This document shows, piece by piece, positions 1 to 9,310 of a stretch of 27,172 nt of DNA (position 1 is its first letter; each line of letters begins with the position of its first letter). Under the pieces are notes generated by a model. The model worked only from the letters and a program-made list of their open reading frames with translations, made no database searches and had not been told where the DNA came from. Origin of the DNA: Asterionellopsis glacialis (taxonomy: Eukaryota; Bacillariophyta; Plagiogrammaphyceae; Rhaphoneidales; Asterionellopsidaceae); contig WKLE02000536.1 of the NCBI GenBank assembly GCA_014885115.2, forward strand, positions 1-27,172, given 5' to 3'. The position numbers were made by a program, and so were the translations under genes.

Positions 1-594
1 ATTATTTTGGAAATATACTTGACTAATGCCACGGAGACACATTTCAGTGAAAAGTGCTAGGTTACGGAGATACAGGTTACCGACCTCACGTTTGATATAA
101 CCGCGTAACCACGGCATCGTTGCGATGATTTCATCAATGGGTGAAGTACGGAATAGTTTGTTCCAGCTGGCAGCAGTCCTATTATTGACACTGGAAGAAG
201 CGTCTTCAAAATAGACTCCAAAGATATCACGTACGAGATTATTGATTGCATTCTTGTCTTCATCTAAATCATAATCTTCTTTAGAAGTGAGATCGTGTAA
301 ATCAGATTTTCTCTTGGGTACATCTTTTCCGTCTTCTTCTTCATCGTCCTCACGATGTTCATCAATAGTTTTGATTTTTTGCTGTTTATCATCGGCAATA
401 TCGTCTGTTGCCTCAAAATCTCCTGATTCCAAAAGATCTAATTGAACATTTTCTGAATGCGTGATAGACTGATTTCGAATCTTCTTTCCATGACGACCAG
501 ATCTAAAACTCCTTGCATTCCGTGCTGTTTGAGCATAATGCCCCCAAGCATTTACTTCCTCATAATCATCATCATTATGATTACTCATATCCAT
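1..594 (-). CDS. Urea transporter-like membrane protein, N-terminal part (runs off the left edge)
   Basis: The minus strand is open from an ATG at 594 to the first base of the window with no stop: 198 codons. A second in-frame ATG lies at 588. Residues 1 to about 110 are hydrophilic and acidic, with Asp/Glu runs, and probably form a cytosolic tail. From about residue 150 the sequence changes character (motif NRTAASWNKLFRTSPID, then MPWLRGYIKREVGNLYLRN). The last visible residues, CLRGISQVYFQNN, match the start of the urea transporter (SLC14/UT) core, where animal proteins read LRGISQVxFVNNP before the first membrane helix. On that basis the product would be a plasma-membrane urea channel supplying nitrogen. 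The membrane helices lie outside the window, so the call rests on one signature. The gene is on the same strand as the nitrate reductase at 2179-4803, 1.6 kb upstream. Confidence 0.6.
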   Translation of the reverse strand, partial: MDMSNHNDDDYEEVNAWGHYAQTARNARSFRSGRHGKKIRNQSITHSENVQLDLLESGDFEATDDIADDKQQKIKTIDEHREDDEEEDGKDVPKRKSDLHDLTSKEDYDLDEDKNAINNLVRDIFGVYFEDASSSVNNRTAASWNKLFRTSPIDEIIATMPWLRGYIKREVGNLYLRNLALFTEMCLRGISQVYFQNN

Positions 595-934
595 TGTGAA
601 TCGAGAAGGTACTGTACTGTTTATTCCTACTATACTCCTCTTGAATGTCTTTCTTGTTGATGTCTCTCTCTGTTAGGAAAAATACCTGAAAACAGAAAAT
701 TATGGACCAAAGGGTATCGATTGTCAAGCAAAAAGAAAAAAATTTCGATATGGCTGTTCTTTTTGTGATGGCGATAGAACCGCGATTTGTACATGGGATC
801 TTTATTAATAGAGTATTTATCCTATATATATTTCCAGGTACCATATCGTACACAAATTTATCGTACCTTGTACCGGGTACAACTATGCCGCAGCTTGTGA
901 ACCCACCACCCGTATCAGCCTATTGTGACGTTGG

Positions 935-962
935 AAAAGTTCACAAAGGCGCAAAAGTTCAC
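935..962. repeat. Paired 10-bp direct repeat AAAAGTTCAC upstream of the urea transporter-like gene
   Basis: AAAAGTTCAC occurs exactly at 935-944 and 953-962, offset by 18 bases. It lies about 340 bases upstream of the ATG at 594. Two identical sites so close together could be transcription factor sites, but no known motif is recognised. Confidence 0.45.
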
Positions 963-1533
963 CAATAGAAATGCGTAAAAATCACTTTTTACGGAAGAAA
1001 GATTCAAGATGTCAGAATTCGTGTATTCATATTATCTAAAATGTAAGTAAATACCTGTTTATTGTAGTTCGCACATCAGGAACCCTTTTTTTCAGGCTAC
1101 CGTGCGCGCGTCACCAAGTTGCCAGGTTTTTCTCTCCTTGATGTCTAATTGTATATATTAATTAATATTCCTTCAAAGAGCTCGATTCTATTTCAAACAA
1201 CTTAAAATGAACAACATATCAATTTAGAACATTTAGGAATGTATAAAATTAACTTATTTCACGCGTCTGCTGCGACATAGGAAACGACAAAAAGGACGAT
1301 TTACAGATGGATTAGTGAGCTAAATTTAATTTGGACCTTATATTATTTCTTTGCTCATCAGACCTCGAACAAGAATCTTTCCTGTCTGACGACATGTCTC
1401 GCATCCTAATGAAAAATAGTTTTGTCATTTTGGCCATTTTGGACGGGTGTTTCGCACCCTATTTTGATGGGTGCCACCGGTCAATTGTCTGTCTGCATTC
1501 AGGTTAATTTCCAAGTCACATGGGTTGATTAGC

Positions 1534-1565
1534 AGTCATACAACAGTATTATGAATTGTATGACT
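1534..1565. repeat. Perfect 10-bp inverted repeat with 12-base loop
   Basis: AGTCATACAA at 1534-1543 is the exact reverse complement of TTGTATGACT at 1556-1565, with 12 bases between. It lies in the gene-free region downstream of nitrate reductase, about 615 bases past its stop. It could be an RNA hairpin, a dyad protein site or the relic of a small inverted-repeat element. Confidence 0.5.
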
Positions 1566-2178
1566 TCGGAACATGTTTTTGAGAAAACTTAAGCGGTGAA
1601 GCTTTACCAATAATCCAGGGGATTTTGACATCTGCTAAACAGTCTGCAACTTTAATTTTGTTTCTTTCACTCATCACTTTCTATAGTCTACAGAAGAGTG
1701 CTATAAAGTCAGACGATGAAGTCTTGCATCTTCTGTGGTAAAGCAGGTGATGCACACAGTGAATCGCGCGGACATGGCAAATGACAAAACAGCACGAAAA
1801 CTTTCAAGCGTGACATCAGAGCCAAGCTTGCAAGCCATTTGATACGTCCTAGGTTGAACCGAATTTATGCAATTACAAAATTTACCCATCACAAATAAGA
1901 AACTAAGTTCTCATGTTAAGCATTCAAAATTTATCAGGTCATGCCTCGGGCCCAAGCAAAAGAAACTCAATCTTTTTTGTATCTTGAAAGGTCTCTCGTT
2001 TATTATTTTTTTATTATATTAAAGATAACCACTTATTTTTCATGGGTCTTTTTCTTTTCACCAGAGCATGAGAACCTGATCTAACTTTTTTGCATGTAAT
2101 GTTTATGTAATGTGAGGTGACAAAAAGCACGCGCGTGTCAATTGTCTATTGTGTGCTAGCTCAAAATCGATTGTTTAT

Positions 2179-4803
2179 TTAAAACGAAAACATTTTTGTC
2201 TTTTTGTGTCCCAAGGCAACAAAGTTAGGGGTGCAACCCTTGTCAAGCATGATTGGTGGTCCACACATTAGATTGTACACATCTTCACCTGGTTCGTACA
2301 ATTTTTTCGCGAAAAGATCCTTGTTCACGAAACCAGTAGAGTATTTCCAATCCTTGCTCCATCTGTCAGATAGAATGTAATCAATCTTGAATTTGTTGGG
2401 GAAGAATTTAGCCCATTCATCAAGTGTCGCACGCATCAACAAATCATTTTCTTCTCTAGCAGCAAAAATGACAGACATTTGTGTTGAATCCTCGGGGTGA
2501 CGGAGAATTTCAGCAGCAACTTGCATGACAGGTGTGATTCCAGTACCACCAGCAATCATATTGAAGCGAGAAGCATAACACTCTTCACCATCTAACAAGA
2601 ACTTTCCATTGGAAAGGTATTCGAACTCTCCAACAGGTCCACGGATGTCAATTGTATCACCAATCTTGAGCGAGTCAAGGTGCTGACTCATCTTTCCTCC
2701 ATTGGGGAAACGTGGAGGAGCAGGTGGATATGCCTTAATAACGAATTTTACAGACCCAACATCGTAGTTCGATGAAATGGGGGTGTATCGTCGCATAACC
2801 ATTTCACCATTGATGGTGGCAGAAAGGAACATATGCTTTCCAGTGGGTAATCCCAAAATATGTTCTGGGCTTTGAAGAGCAAAGTCCAATAGGAAGGAAT
2901 CACGAGACAAGACAGTCTTTGACTGAAGTTTGAAGGGGATCTTCTTTTTCGGATTAAGAGCGATTTTGCGACCTCTCTCATCAACGGCTTCGACTTCTTC
3001 AACCTTCTTAGATGCAGATGAACCTTCCAAATCCCCAATGTAATACTTATCTAACATCTTGGTTGCCTTCATGGAATGGATGGCAACAAAGTCTTCAGTA
3101 GCATCTTCTCCAGCATTGATAATAATGGAATCCACGCCACCTGGGTGAAGCTCAAGGTACTCAGTACAGTCGTAAACCTTGTCGTTGACAACGATCCAAA
3201 CATCCTCTTCGGTGTTGTGCTTTTCGACTTCAGCCATGGTGAAAGTTTTCTTATCACCCTTTTTGGGTTCTGGAGCAGCAGGAGCAGGTTCAACATCTCC
3301 CTGCATATCAATGAGCTTACCGAAACCAGCAGATTCGGGCTTCTCCGCAAGCTTGGTCATCCATCCACCGGTCTGTTGACCAGGTTGAGTGGGGTGTTCG
3401 AAACGGAACACGTGCTCTCCTGCGGCAGTCTTGTCCATGTGGACCTTAACACGGAAAACTTGGTTGTTACCCATACCCATCAAGTTCCACGTGGGATTGG
3501 TAGGTTGAGGGTTGTTACTTTCATCCCAAGCACGGCACCAGATCTCCTTGCAACCAACCAAATCAGCTACCGGAAGCTTGAAGGCCCACCAGATCCAGCA
3601 CCAGTACATACCGTATTCTGTAGGTTGCTCCTTGCGATCGATATCAGCCAATTCCCAATGAATACCACCATCGATAGAAACTTCGACACGAGAGATCTTA
3701 CGTCCACCGCCGGTGTAGGCATATCCAGCAACCTCGTAGTCCTTACCAATGTTCTTGGCAATGCTGATAGTTTCGTTGTGGTCTGGTCGGGACACAGCTG
3801 AGTTGATGTTGAGCTCGTTAAAAATATACTCAGGCTTGTACCACCATTCACCTTTGAGAGATTCTTCTGCAGTGATATGAGGAGGGAGGATACGGTTGTC
3901 ATGGTAATGGTAGTGATTCTTTGTTTCATGTTCAATGACATTGATTTCCTTGAGCCATTTAATCATACGTCCACCGATATATCCTGGAATGATAAGACGG
4001 ACGGGGAAACCGTGATCGGGTTGCAAAACTTCACCATTTGCCTCGTAAGCAATGATAATGTCGTAGGCAGGGTTCATGGCACGAGCCAAAGGAACAGATG
4101 TTCCGTACTTGACGAGCTTGCCCCATTGGTGATCAGGGAATGGACCGGGTCCAACCTTGTTGGGGAGATCTTCAATTCCAATAAATTCAACGTGTTTACC
4201 GGCCATGTTCTTCTCAGATACACCAGCCTTGAGTAGCAAATCACGAAGCATGACACCCTTCCATACATTGGTAGAAACACCAGAGGGGCCCCAGTTGAAC
4301 CCGATTGTTTGACGAATCATATTTTGTTCCTTACGACGATTACCAGCACAAACAAGTGTGACGGGAAGTTCTCGGGGTTCCATGCTAGCTAATTCGTTCA
4401 TACCGATTTCGTATGGCTTCTTGACAAGGGGACCACCAACAGTGATGGTGTGTTCATCCCACTTGAGCTGAGGACAGGCACCGTGGTTACGCACATAATG
4501 GAGTGATGAAGGTGTAATGAATTTAGTTTCATTCAAAACTGACAACGGAGGTTCGACATTGAAAGGGTGGCGTCCAGTCAAACGAACAAGACGTCCATCA
4601 CGAGGGATCCACTCATCAGGAGTTCCCTTGTCACGGTAGTCGGGCAAATCTGACAAATCAAACATTGTCTTTGCTTCTTCAATTCGTTTATCAGATGGAG
4701 TTTCTTCATTCTTATTAATGAAAGGGACAGGAATTGCTCTTGGGTACGGACCGTACATTTTTTCACAACTACTTTCTTTCTTATCCTTGTTCCAGAACGC
4801 CAT
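2179..4803 (-). CDS. NR: Assimilatory nitrate reductase, NADH/NAD(P)H-dependent
   Basis: This 874-residue intronless protein has the complete eukaryotic nitrate reductase layout and reduces nitrate to nitrite in the cytosol. The Mo-molybdopterin domain spans about 60-330, with the Mo-ligating cysteine at C152 in LVCAGNRRKEQ. The Mo dimerisation domain follows at about 335-470. Hinge 1 (about 490-518) is rich in Pro, Ala and Lys. The cytochrome b5 domain covers about 519-592, with heme ligands H553 in HPGG and H576. Hinge 2 is at about 593-620. The FAD domain starts at about 625 and has RRYTPIS (671-677) and GPVGEFEY (722-729). The NAD(P)H domain has AGGTGITP (751-758) and CGPP (847-850) and ends in Phe, as is typical. 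No key residue is missing and the length fits the family. There is no plastid presequence and no truncated-hemoglobin insert of the kind reported in some raphidophyte NRs. The ATG at 4803 gives the usual short N-terminal tail. It is divergent to the flavoprotein at 5783. Confidence 0.97.
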   Translation of the reverse strand: MAFWNKDKKESSCEKMYGPYPRAIPVPFINKNEETPSDKRIEEAKTMFDLSDLPDYRDKGTPDEWIPRDGRLVRLTGRHPFNVEPPLSVLNETKFITPSSLHYVRNHGACPQLKWDEHTITVGGPLVKKPYEIGMNELASMEPRELPVTLVCAGNRRKEQNMIRQTIGFNWGPSGVSTNVWKGVMLRDLLLKAGVSEKNMAGKHVEFIGIEDLPNKVGPGPFPDHQWGKLVKYGTSVPLARAMNPAYDIIIAYEANGEVLQPDHGFPVRLIIPGYIGGRMIKWLKEINVIEHETKNHYHYHDNRILPPHITAEESLKGEWWYKPEYIFNELNINSAVSRPDHNETISIAKNIGKDYEVAGYAYTGGGRKISRVEVSIDGGIHWELADIDRKEQPTEYGMYWCWIWWAFKLPVADLVGCKEIWCRAWDESNNPQPTNPTWNLMGMGNNQVFRVKVHMDKTAAGEHVFRFEHPTQPGQQTGGWMTKLAEKPESAGFGKLIDMQGDVEPAPAAPEPKKGDKKTFTMAEVEKHNTEEDVWIVVNDKVYDCTEYLELHPGGVDSIIINAGEDATEDFVAIHSMKATKMLDKYYIGDLEGSSASKKVEEVEAVDERGRKIALNPKKKIPFKLQSKTVLSRDSFLLDFALQSPEHILGLPTGKHMFLSATINGEMVMRRYTPISSNYDVGSVKFVIKAYPPAPPRFPNGGKMSQHLDSLKIGDTIDIRGPVGEFEYLSNGKFLLDGEECYASRFNMIAGGTGITPVMQVAAEILRHPEDSTQMSVIFAAREENDLLMRATLDEWAKFFPNKFKIDYILSDRWSKDWKYSTGFVNKDLFAKKLYEPGEDVYNLMCGPPIMLDKGCTPNFVALGHKKTKMFSF

Positions 4804-5782
4804 CTTGTTTGTCTTATTCGATTGCCGTTAAAAATATATTAGCTTCTTGGTGGTGTGTCTAGTGATTGTGTTAGCAGTGGGGAAGAAGATATGTGAGGAC
4901 TCTAGATATTGTTCCTGAAGATATGGTTTTCTTCTGGCCGTAGAACAAAATCAAGTCAATTTTATGTGTACCTCTTGACTGAAAAGAATACGATGCGGGC
5001 CTAGTAAGTAACTACCAGGTACAGGACATAACACGAACTGAACGAACTGCACGGACGAATGACAAGAAGTCTACCAAATTGATAAAAACAAAATGTGAGT
5101 TGCACTGTGTACCAGATTCACGTAGATTTGAACGAAAATGAGAAGCAAATCTTCCCGATAAAAGTCAGGCAACAAGCCGGATATAGGATCCGGAAAACGT
5201 ACGTGTTCTTGTTTGTTACTAAAGAGGGGCAATAGGAGTGTATAACATCGGATATTGGGGCAATAGAAATTCATTCAAAATGCAGATTGCAAACGAAGAA
5301 GAATTCGAAAAGTTCAGGAAGTACACTCCTAAACTCCGCATAATTATGTATCGTTTGTACTGAGTCCTACTACGAAAGCATTGCATGTTCGCGTTCCTCT
5401 GCCAGGTCGGCTTGTTCTTCTTGTTTGGACTTCCGGAAGATTTTGTTTCTGACTCATACAGAAAACTCAAGGGAGTGGTCGTCAAGAAGCTTAAATCGTC
5501 ACTTCTAAAGATTCTTCAAAAAAAAATTCAGATGAGTGAATTTTGTTTTGCTTCCCCCATGGAAGTGTCCAGAAGATATGAATGACGTGTTTGGTCTTCT
5601 ACAAATGAAGATTCAACCAGTCAGGACCGTCCAATGTAGGACCGCGCCTCAAAATGAACGCTGAAAGACGTCAAATCGACGCGTTTCTTTGAAAAACCCT
5701 CTCGAAAGATCGCTTTCGTTGTCGTTTTGTCCTTCATTGATAGCAATACACCCATCACACGGGGATACATCAACGATCAACG
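4804..5782. promoter_or_regulatory. Shared divergent upstream region of nitrate reductase and the plastid flavoprotein
   Basis: The two starts face away from each other and 979 bases separate the ATGs, so this stretch must hold both promoters and 5' UTRs. I see no supported gene here; open frames of up to 88 codons have no recognisable motif. A GGTAC-containing motif occurs near 5016-5022. No nitrogen-response element is recognised by eye. Confidence 0.55.
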
Positions 5783-6727
5783 ATGGTCATGTACAGCCAA
5801 TCTCTACTTTTTGGAGCTTTGGCTCTTTTCGGCACAGCAAGTGCCTTTGTTCCAGCAGGAACAAAAAAGGCATTGGCATTTTCTGAACCAGGAACTGCAT
5901 TTGTCAAACATGGGATTCCTCGGAGCTCTGCTAGTAGTCCTGCTAGCAGCAGTGTCCTTTTTATGGGATGGGGACCTGAACCTGTATGGTCTGGTGCAAG
6001 TGTTCTTTCCAATGAGGCAGCCTGTCCATCTGAAACTTGTGTTTCCTTGCAAGTTGAAGTATCTCCTGATACTGCAGCAGAATACAAATTTCCTGGACAG
6101 TATGTTCAAGTGCGTTTAAACGATAATACCAAACCACTTTTCCTTGCTATTGCAAGTGCACCACTTGCCAGTGAGGATGCACCTAGTGTATTTGAATTTT
6201 TAGTGAAAAAGACGGATGAAAACGAGTGGATGACGAATGCAGCAAGTGGATCTACCATCCAGGTATCACAAGTATTGGGTGGTGGATTCCCCGTCGAAGA
6301 AAACATTGAAGGGTTTAAATATGATTTCCCTACACAAAATATTTTATTATTTGCTGTAGGATCAGGCATTGCACCCATTAAGGCTGCAATGGAAGATGAA
6401 TCATTCCTTAAGGTTGGCAAGGCAGGCGGTGGTGGACGTTCCGCACGTTTATATTATGGTGTACGTCATCCAGAAGACTTGTGCTTTGTATCCGAATTTC
6501 AAAAATGGGAAGAAAATGGTTTCCAAGTTGTTCCTGTATTAAGTGACCCACCTGAAGCATGGCAGGGACGCAGTGGATATGTCCAAAATGCATTAGAAGA
6601 AGATGGTGTCCCCATCCCACGTAATTCAGGAGCACTTTTATGTGGTATGAAGGGTATGGCAGAAAGTGTGAAGGATATCTTAACAAAGGCTGGTGTCTTT
6701 GAGGGACGTGTGTTGACCAACTTTTAG
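5783..6727 (+). CDS. Plastid-targeted FAD/NAD(P)-binding oxidoreductase, ferredoxin-reductase fold (pKIWI502-like)
   Basis: The protein has 314 residues. It begins with a hydrophobic signal peptide (about 4-21), then ASAFVP at 19-24 with Phe22 just after the predicted cleavage site; this is the diatom bipartite plastid import signal. An Ala/Ser-rich transit stretch runs to about residue 60. The mature part is a ferredoxin-NADP-reductase-type module. The FAD half contains FPGQYVQVRL (103-112) and FLAIASAP (120-127) in place of the classic RxYS. The nucleotide half has VGSGIAPIKAAM (192-203), YYGVRHPEDL (224-233) and CGMKGMAE (287-294), ending in LTNF. This resembles the plant pKIWI502/At1g15140 family, whose substrate is not known to me. 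It is too short and divergent to be canonical photosynthetic FNR. A second ATG at 5789 would remove only two residues. It shares the upstream region with nitrate reductase and is convergent with the Ub-NiSOD gene. Confidence 0.88.
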   Translation: MVMYSQSLLFGALALFGTASAFVPAGTKKALAFSEPGTAFVKHGIPRSSASSPASSSVLFMGWGPEPVWSGASVLSNEAACPSETCVSLQVEVSPDTAAEYKFPGQYVQVRLNDNTKPLFLAIASAPLASEDAPSVFEFLVKKTDENEWMTNAASGSTIQVSQVLGGGFPVEENIEGFKYDFPTQNILLFAVGSGIAPIKAAMEDESFLKVGKAGGGGRSARLYYGVRHPEDLCFVSEFQKWEENGFQVVPVLSDPPEAWQGRSGYVQNALEEDGVPIPRNSGALLCGMKGMAESVKDILTKAGVFEGRVLTNF

Positions 6728-7121
6728 ATAAAGAGAGAATAAAAGGCGAACGTTTACTGCATTTTGACTTGTACCCGTCGTACCTTTGTATGAGTACGCA
6801 TTCAAATGCATACATAATCAAGCAACCATATCGTTCTAGCTACAAATAATGACTAGCTAATTTTATAAAAAGAATACAAACAAACAATTTGTCCATCTTT
6901 CTTGTGTATCTTCTTTCAGTGCCAACCAATCCAAATCGCACACCAAGGAAAATCAAAATAAAAGTAGTTGGATACATTTCTTTAACTTATTCTAATGTTT
7001 CTACCATGATGCCATGCACGGTGAGGTACAGTAGCAGTAGTAAGCTAGATAGATTATACCGATCACGAACTTACAACCTGGCATTGGGTAGTGATGCCAT
7101 GGTATCATGCGATGGTGTTAT
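6728..7121. other. Convergent 3' intergenic region with a possible poly(A) signal
   Basis: These 394 bases lie between two gene 3' ends (flavoprotein on plus, Ub-NiSOD on minus). AATAAA occurs at 6738-6743, eleven bases after the plus-strand stop, and could serve as its polyadenylation signal. No gene is seen. Confidence 0.45.
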
Positions 7122-8020
<899 letters not shown>

Positions 8021-8111
8021 GATGGAGGAAACACGAGACTTTACTTTTACCGAGGTTGTTGTCACGACAATTTGATGTGTGAGAGAATCAAGAGCTGTAT
8101 CTGAGCTGTAA

Positions 8112-8131
8112 ACACTGCTTCTCTGCAGTGT
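8112..8131. repeat. 7-bp hairpin just upstream of Ub-NiSOD
   Basis: ACACTGC (8112-8118) and GCAGTGT (8125-8131) are exact reverse complements with a 6-base loop. The hairpin lies 92 to 111 bases upstream of the Ub-NiSOD ATG, so it may fall in the 5' UTR or core promoter. Regulation by nickel or another metal is speculation. Confidence 0.45.
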
Positions 8132-8454
8132 CTGGTAGGATCCCACGTACGGTAGTTAGGATGGTCGAACAGCCCGAATGTCAACAGAAGCAAGAAGAGA
8201 ACGATCTTCGATCATCGAAAAAAGATTTTTTTCATTCGTGAGAACCTGACACAGACAATTATTTATTTCATTCGTTACTCGCACGTGAACCTGATCAAAA
8301 TTAAAACGACAGTGAGGCTCTTCAACAAAATATATCTACCCCTCTACTAGCTAGTTATTTTAAAAAACGGCTGGAGCTGAGGCTCTGACAGGTTCGCCTG
8401 AACTCCCCTGCGGGTTCCCTCTTTTTTTCAAGAAAACAACAGCTTGAACTTCTG

Positions 8455-8469
8455 AAGTACCCGGTACTT
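8455..8469. repeat. GGTAC-type palindrome
   Basis: AAGTACC (8455-8461) and GGTACTT (8463-8469) are perfect inverted arms around a single C. It is one member of the GGTACC-like set scattered over the gaps between genes in this window. Confidence 0.5.
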
Positions 8470-8851
8470 TTTTGATTTATGATTGGAGGTACTAACTGTA
8501 GCCCTTCATATTTTAGAAACCATGTGAAATTCTTTAGTCCTAGTAGGTTGAGAAGACATTCGAATTTTTATAGAATCATCTTCAAAACAGCTACTAACAC
8601 ATCCCCACTACAAGATTTATTGCCCTTTTACCCACCTCCAGTTGAACTTTTCTGAAGTTCTAAAGTTCCAATAGAGGTTAGGAACGTATGTCATTGGTTG
8701 TCAACAATTTTGTTCCATGATAATATGAATTAAATTTAACCAGATTTTTAATGATGTCATTCATATCTCTACTTTTTACTTACAAAGGATTCAATCTTTT
8801 TATCTGATAGATATTTGGTATTTATGCATTAAGTTTGATTCAAGTTGGAAT

Positions 8852-8881
8852 GCCATATATAAGCAAATACAGATATATGGC
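8852..8881. repeat. Perfect 9-bp inverted repeat with 12-base loop
   Basis: GCCATATAT at 8852-8860 is the exact reverse complement of ATATATGGC at 8873-8881, separated by 12 bases. It lies about 430 bases upstream of the 9311 start. The loop length equals that of the inverted repeats at 1534-1565 and 14402-14437. Confidence 0.5.
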
Positions 8882-9310
8882 CCCCTTCAAGAAAGTATTT
8901 TCTGTCCTTTTTCGTTTTACGGAATTTCTGATTATGAGTTGAAATGTACAAGAATCTCTGGACCGAACCAAATTAGCCTACACATGTCACCATCACACCA
9001 ATCATATGATCAGATTTTATGCTAGGACCTGTTTGCCTTTTCTGCTAGAGAGAAGTTCGGTTTAAGGACTCTCTACCGCACATCATTCAAACAACATTAT
9101 TGCAGGTGTACACCAGAAAACAGTAACAGGTACCATTTACGATCGTCGTAGTTGACACCTTCCTATTCTAGTATCTAGCTACTAGTACACATAGAGCGAC
9201 TCTTCTTCTCTCTGTTTCTTGCTCTCATCAGAGGTGAAAACAGTTCTTCAGACAAATCGGTCCAAAGGAATACGCAGAGAGTGGCAACACAGTTCTTCAT
9301 AAACATCAGC

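Larger units (their letters stand above)
595..2178. other. Intergenic region between the urea transporter-like gene and the nitrate reductase 3' end
   Basis: This AT-rich stretch of about 1.6 kb has no convincing gene; its open frames are under 100 codons, low complexity and without recognisable motifs. It holds the promoter side of the left gene (595 upward) and the 3' flank of nitrate reductase (below 2179). Visible structure: a pair of identical 10-mers at 935-962, a GGGTG/CACCC hairpin at 1445-1459 with a 5-base loop, a 10-bp inverted repeat at 1534-1565, and GGTACC-type palindromes at 837-842 and about 864-881. Confidence 0.6.
8021..9310. promoter_or_regulatory. Divergent upstream region of Ub-NiSOD and the 9311 gene
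   Basis: About 1.3 kb without a supported gene, carrying both promoters. It contains three clean dyads: a 7-bp hairpin at 8112-8131, a 15-base palindrome at 8455-8469 and a 9-bp inverted repeat at 8852-8881. A GGTACC site lies at 9129-9134. A TATATAAG stretch at about 8856-8863 is TATA-like but is some 450 bases from the 9311 start. Confidence 0.5.

Noticed and set aside
702..968. 88-codon frame near the left gene promoter
   Set aside because: It has no domain and overlaps the promoter and GGTACC repeats; no homology is recognised.
3076..3801. 241-codon plus-strand open frame opposite nitrate reductase
   Set aside because: It lies wholly antisense to a conserved gene and has no recognisable domain; it follows from the codon use of the true gene.
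5280..5363. Small 27-codon open frame in the nitrate reductase upstream region (MQIANEEEFEKFRKY...)
   Set aside because: Composition looks protein-like but it is short, has no family match and could be chance.
9281..9310. GTG start at 9281 for the 9311 gene
   Set aside because: Nuclear genes of eukaryotes start at ATG; the first in-frame ATG is at 9311.
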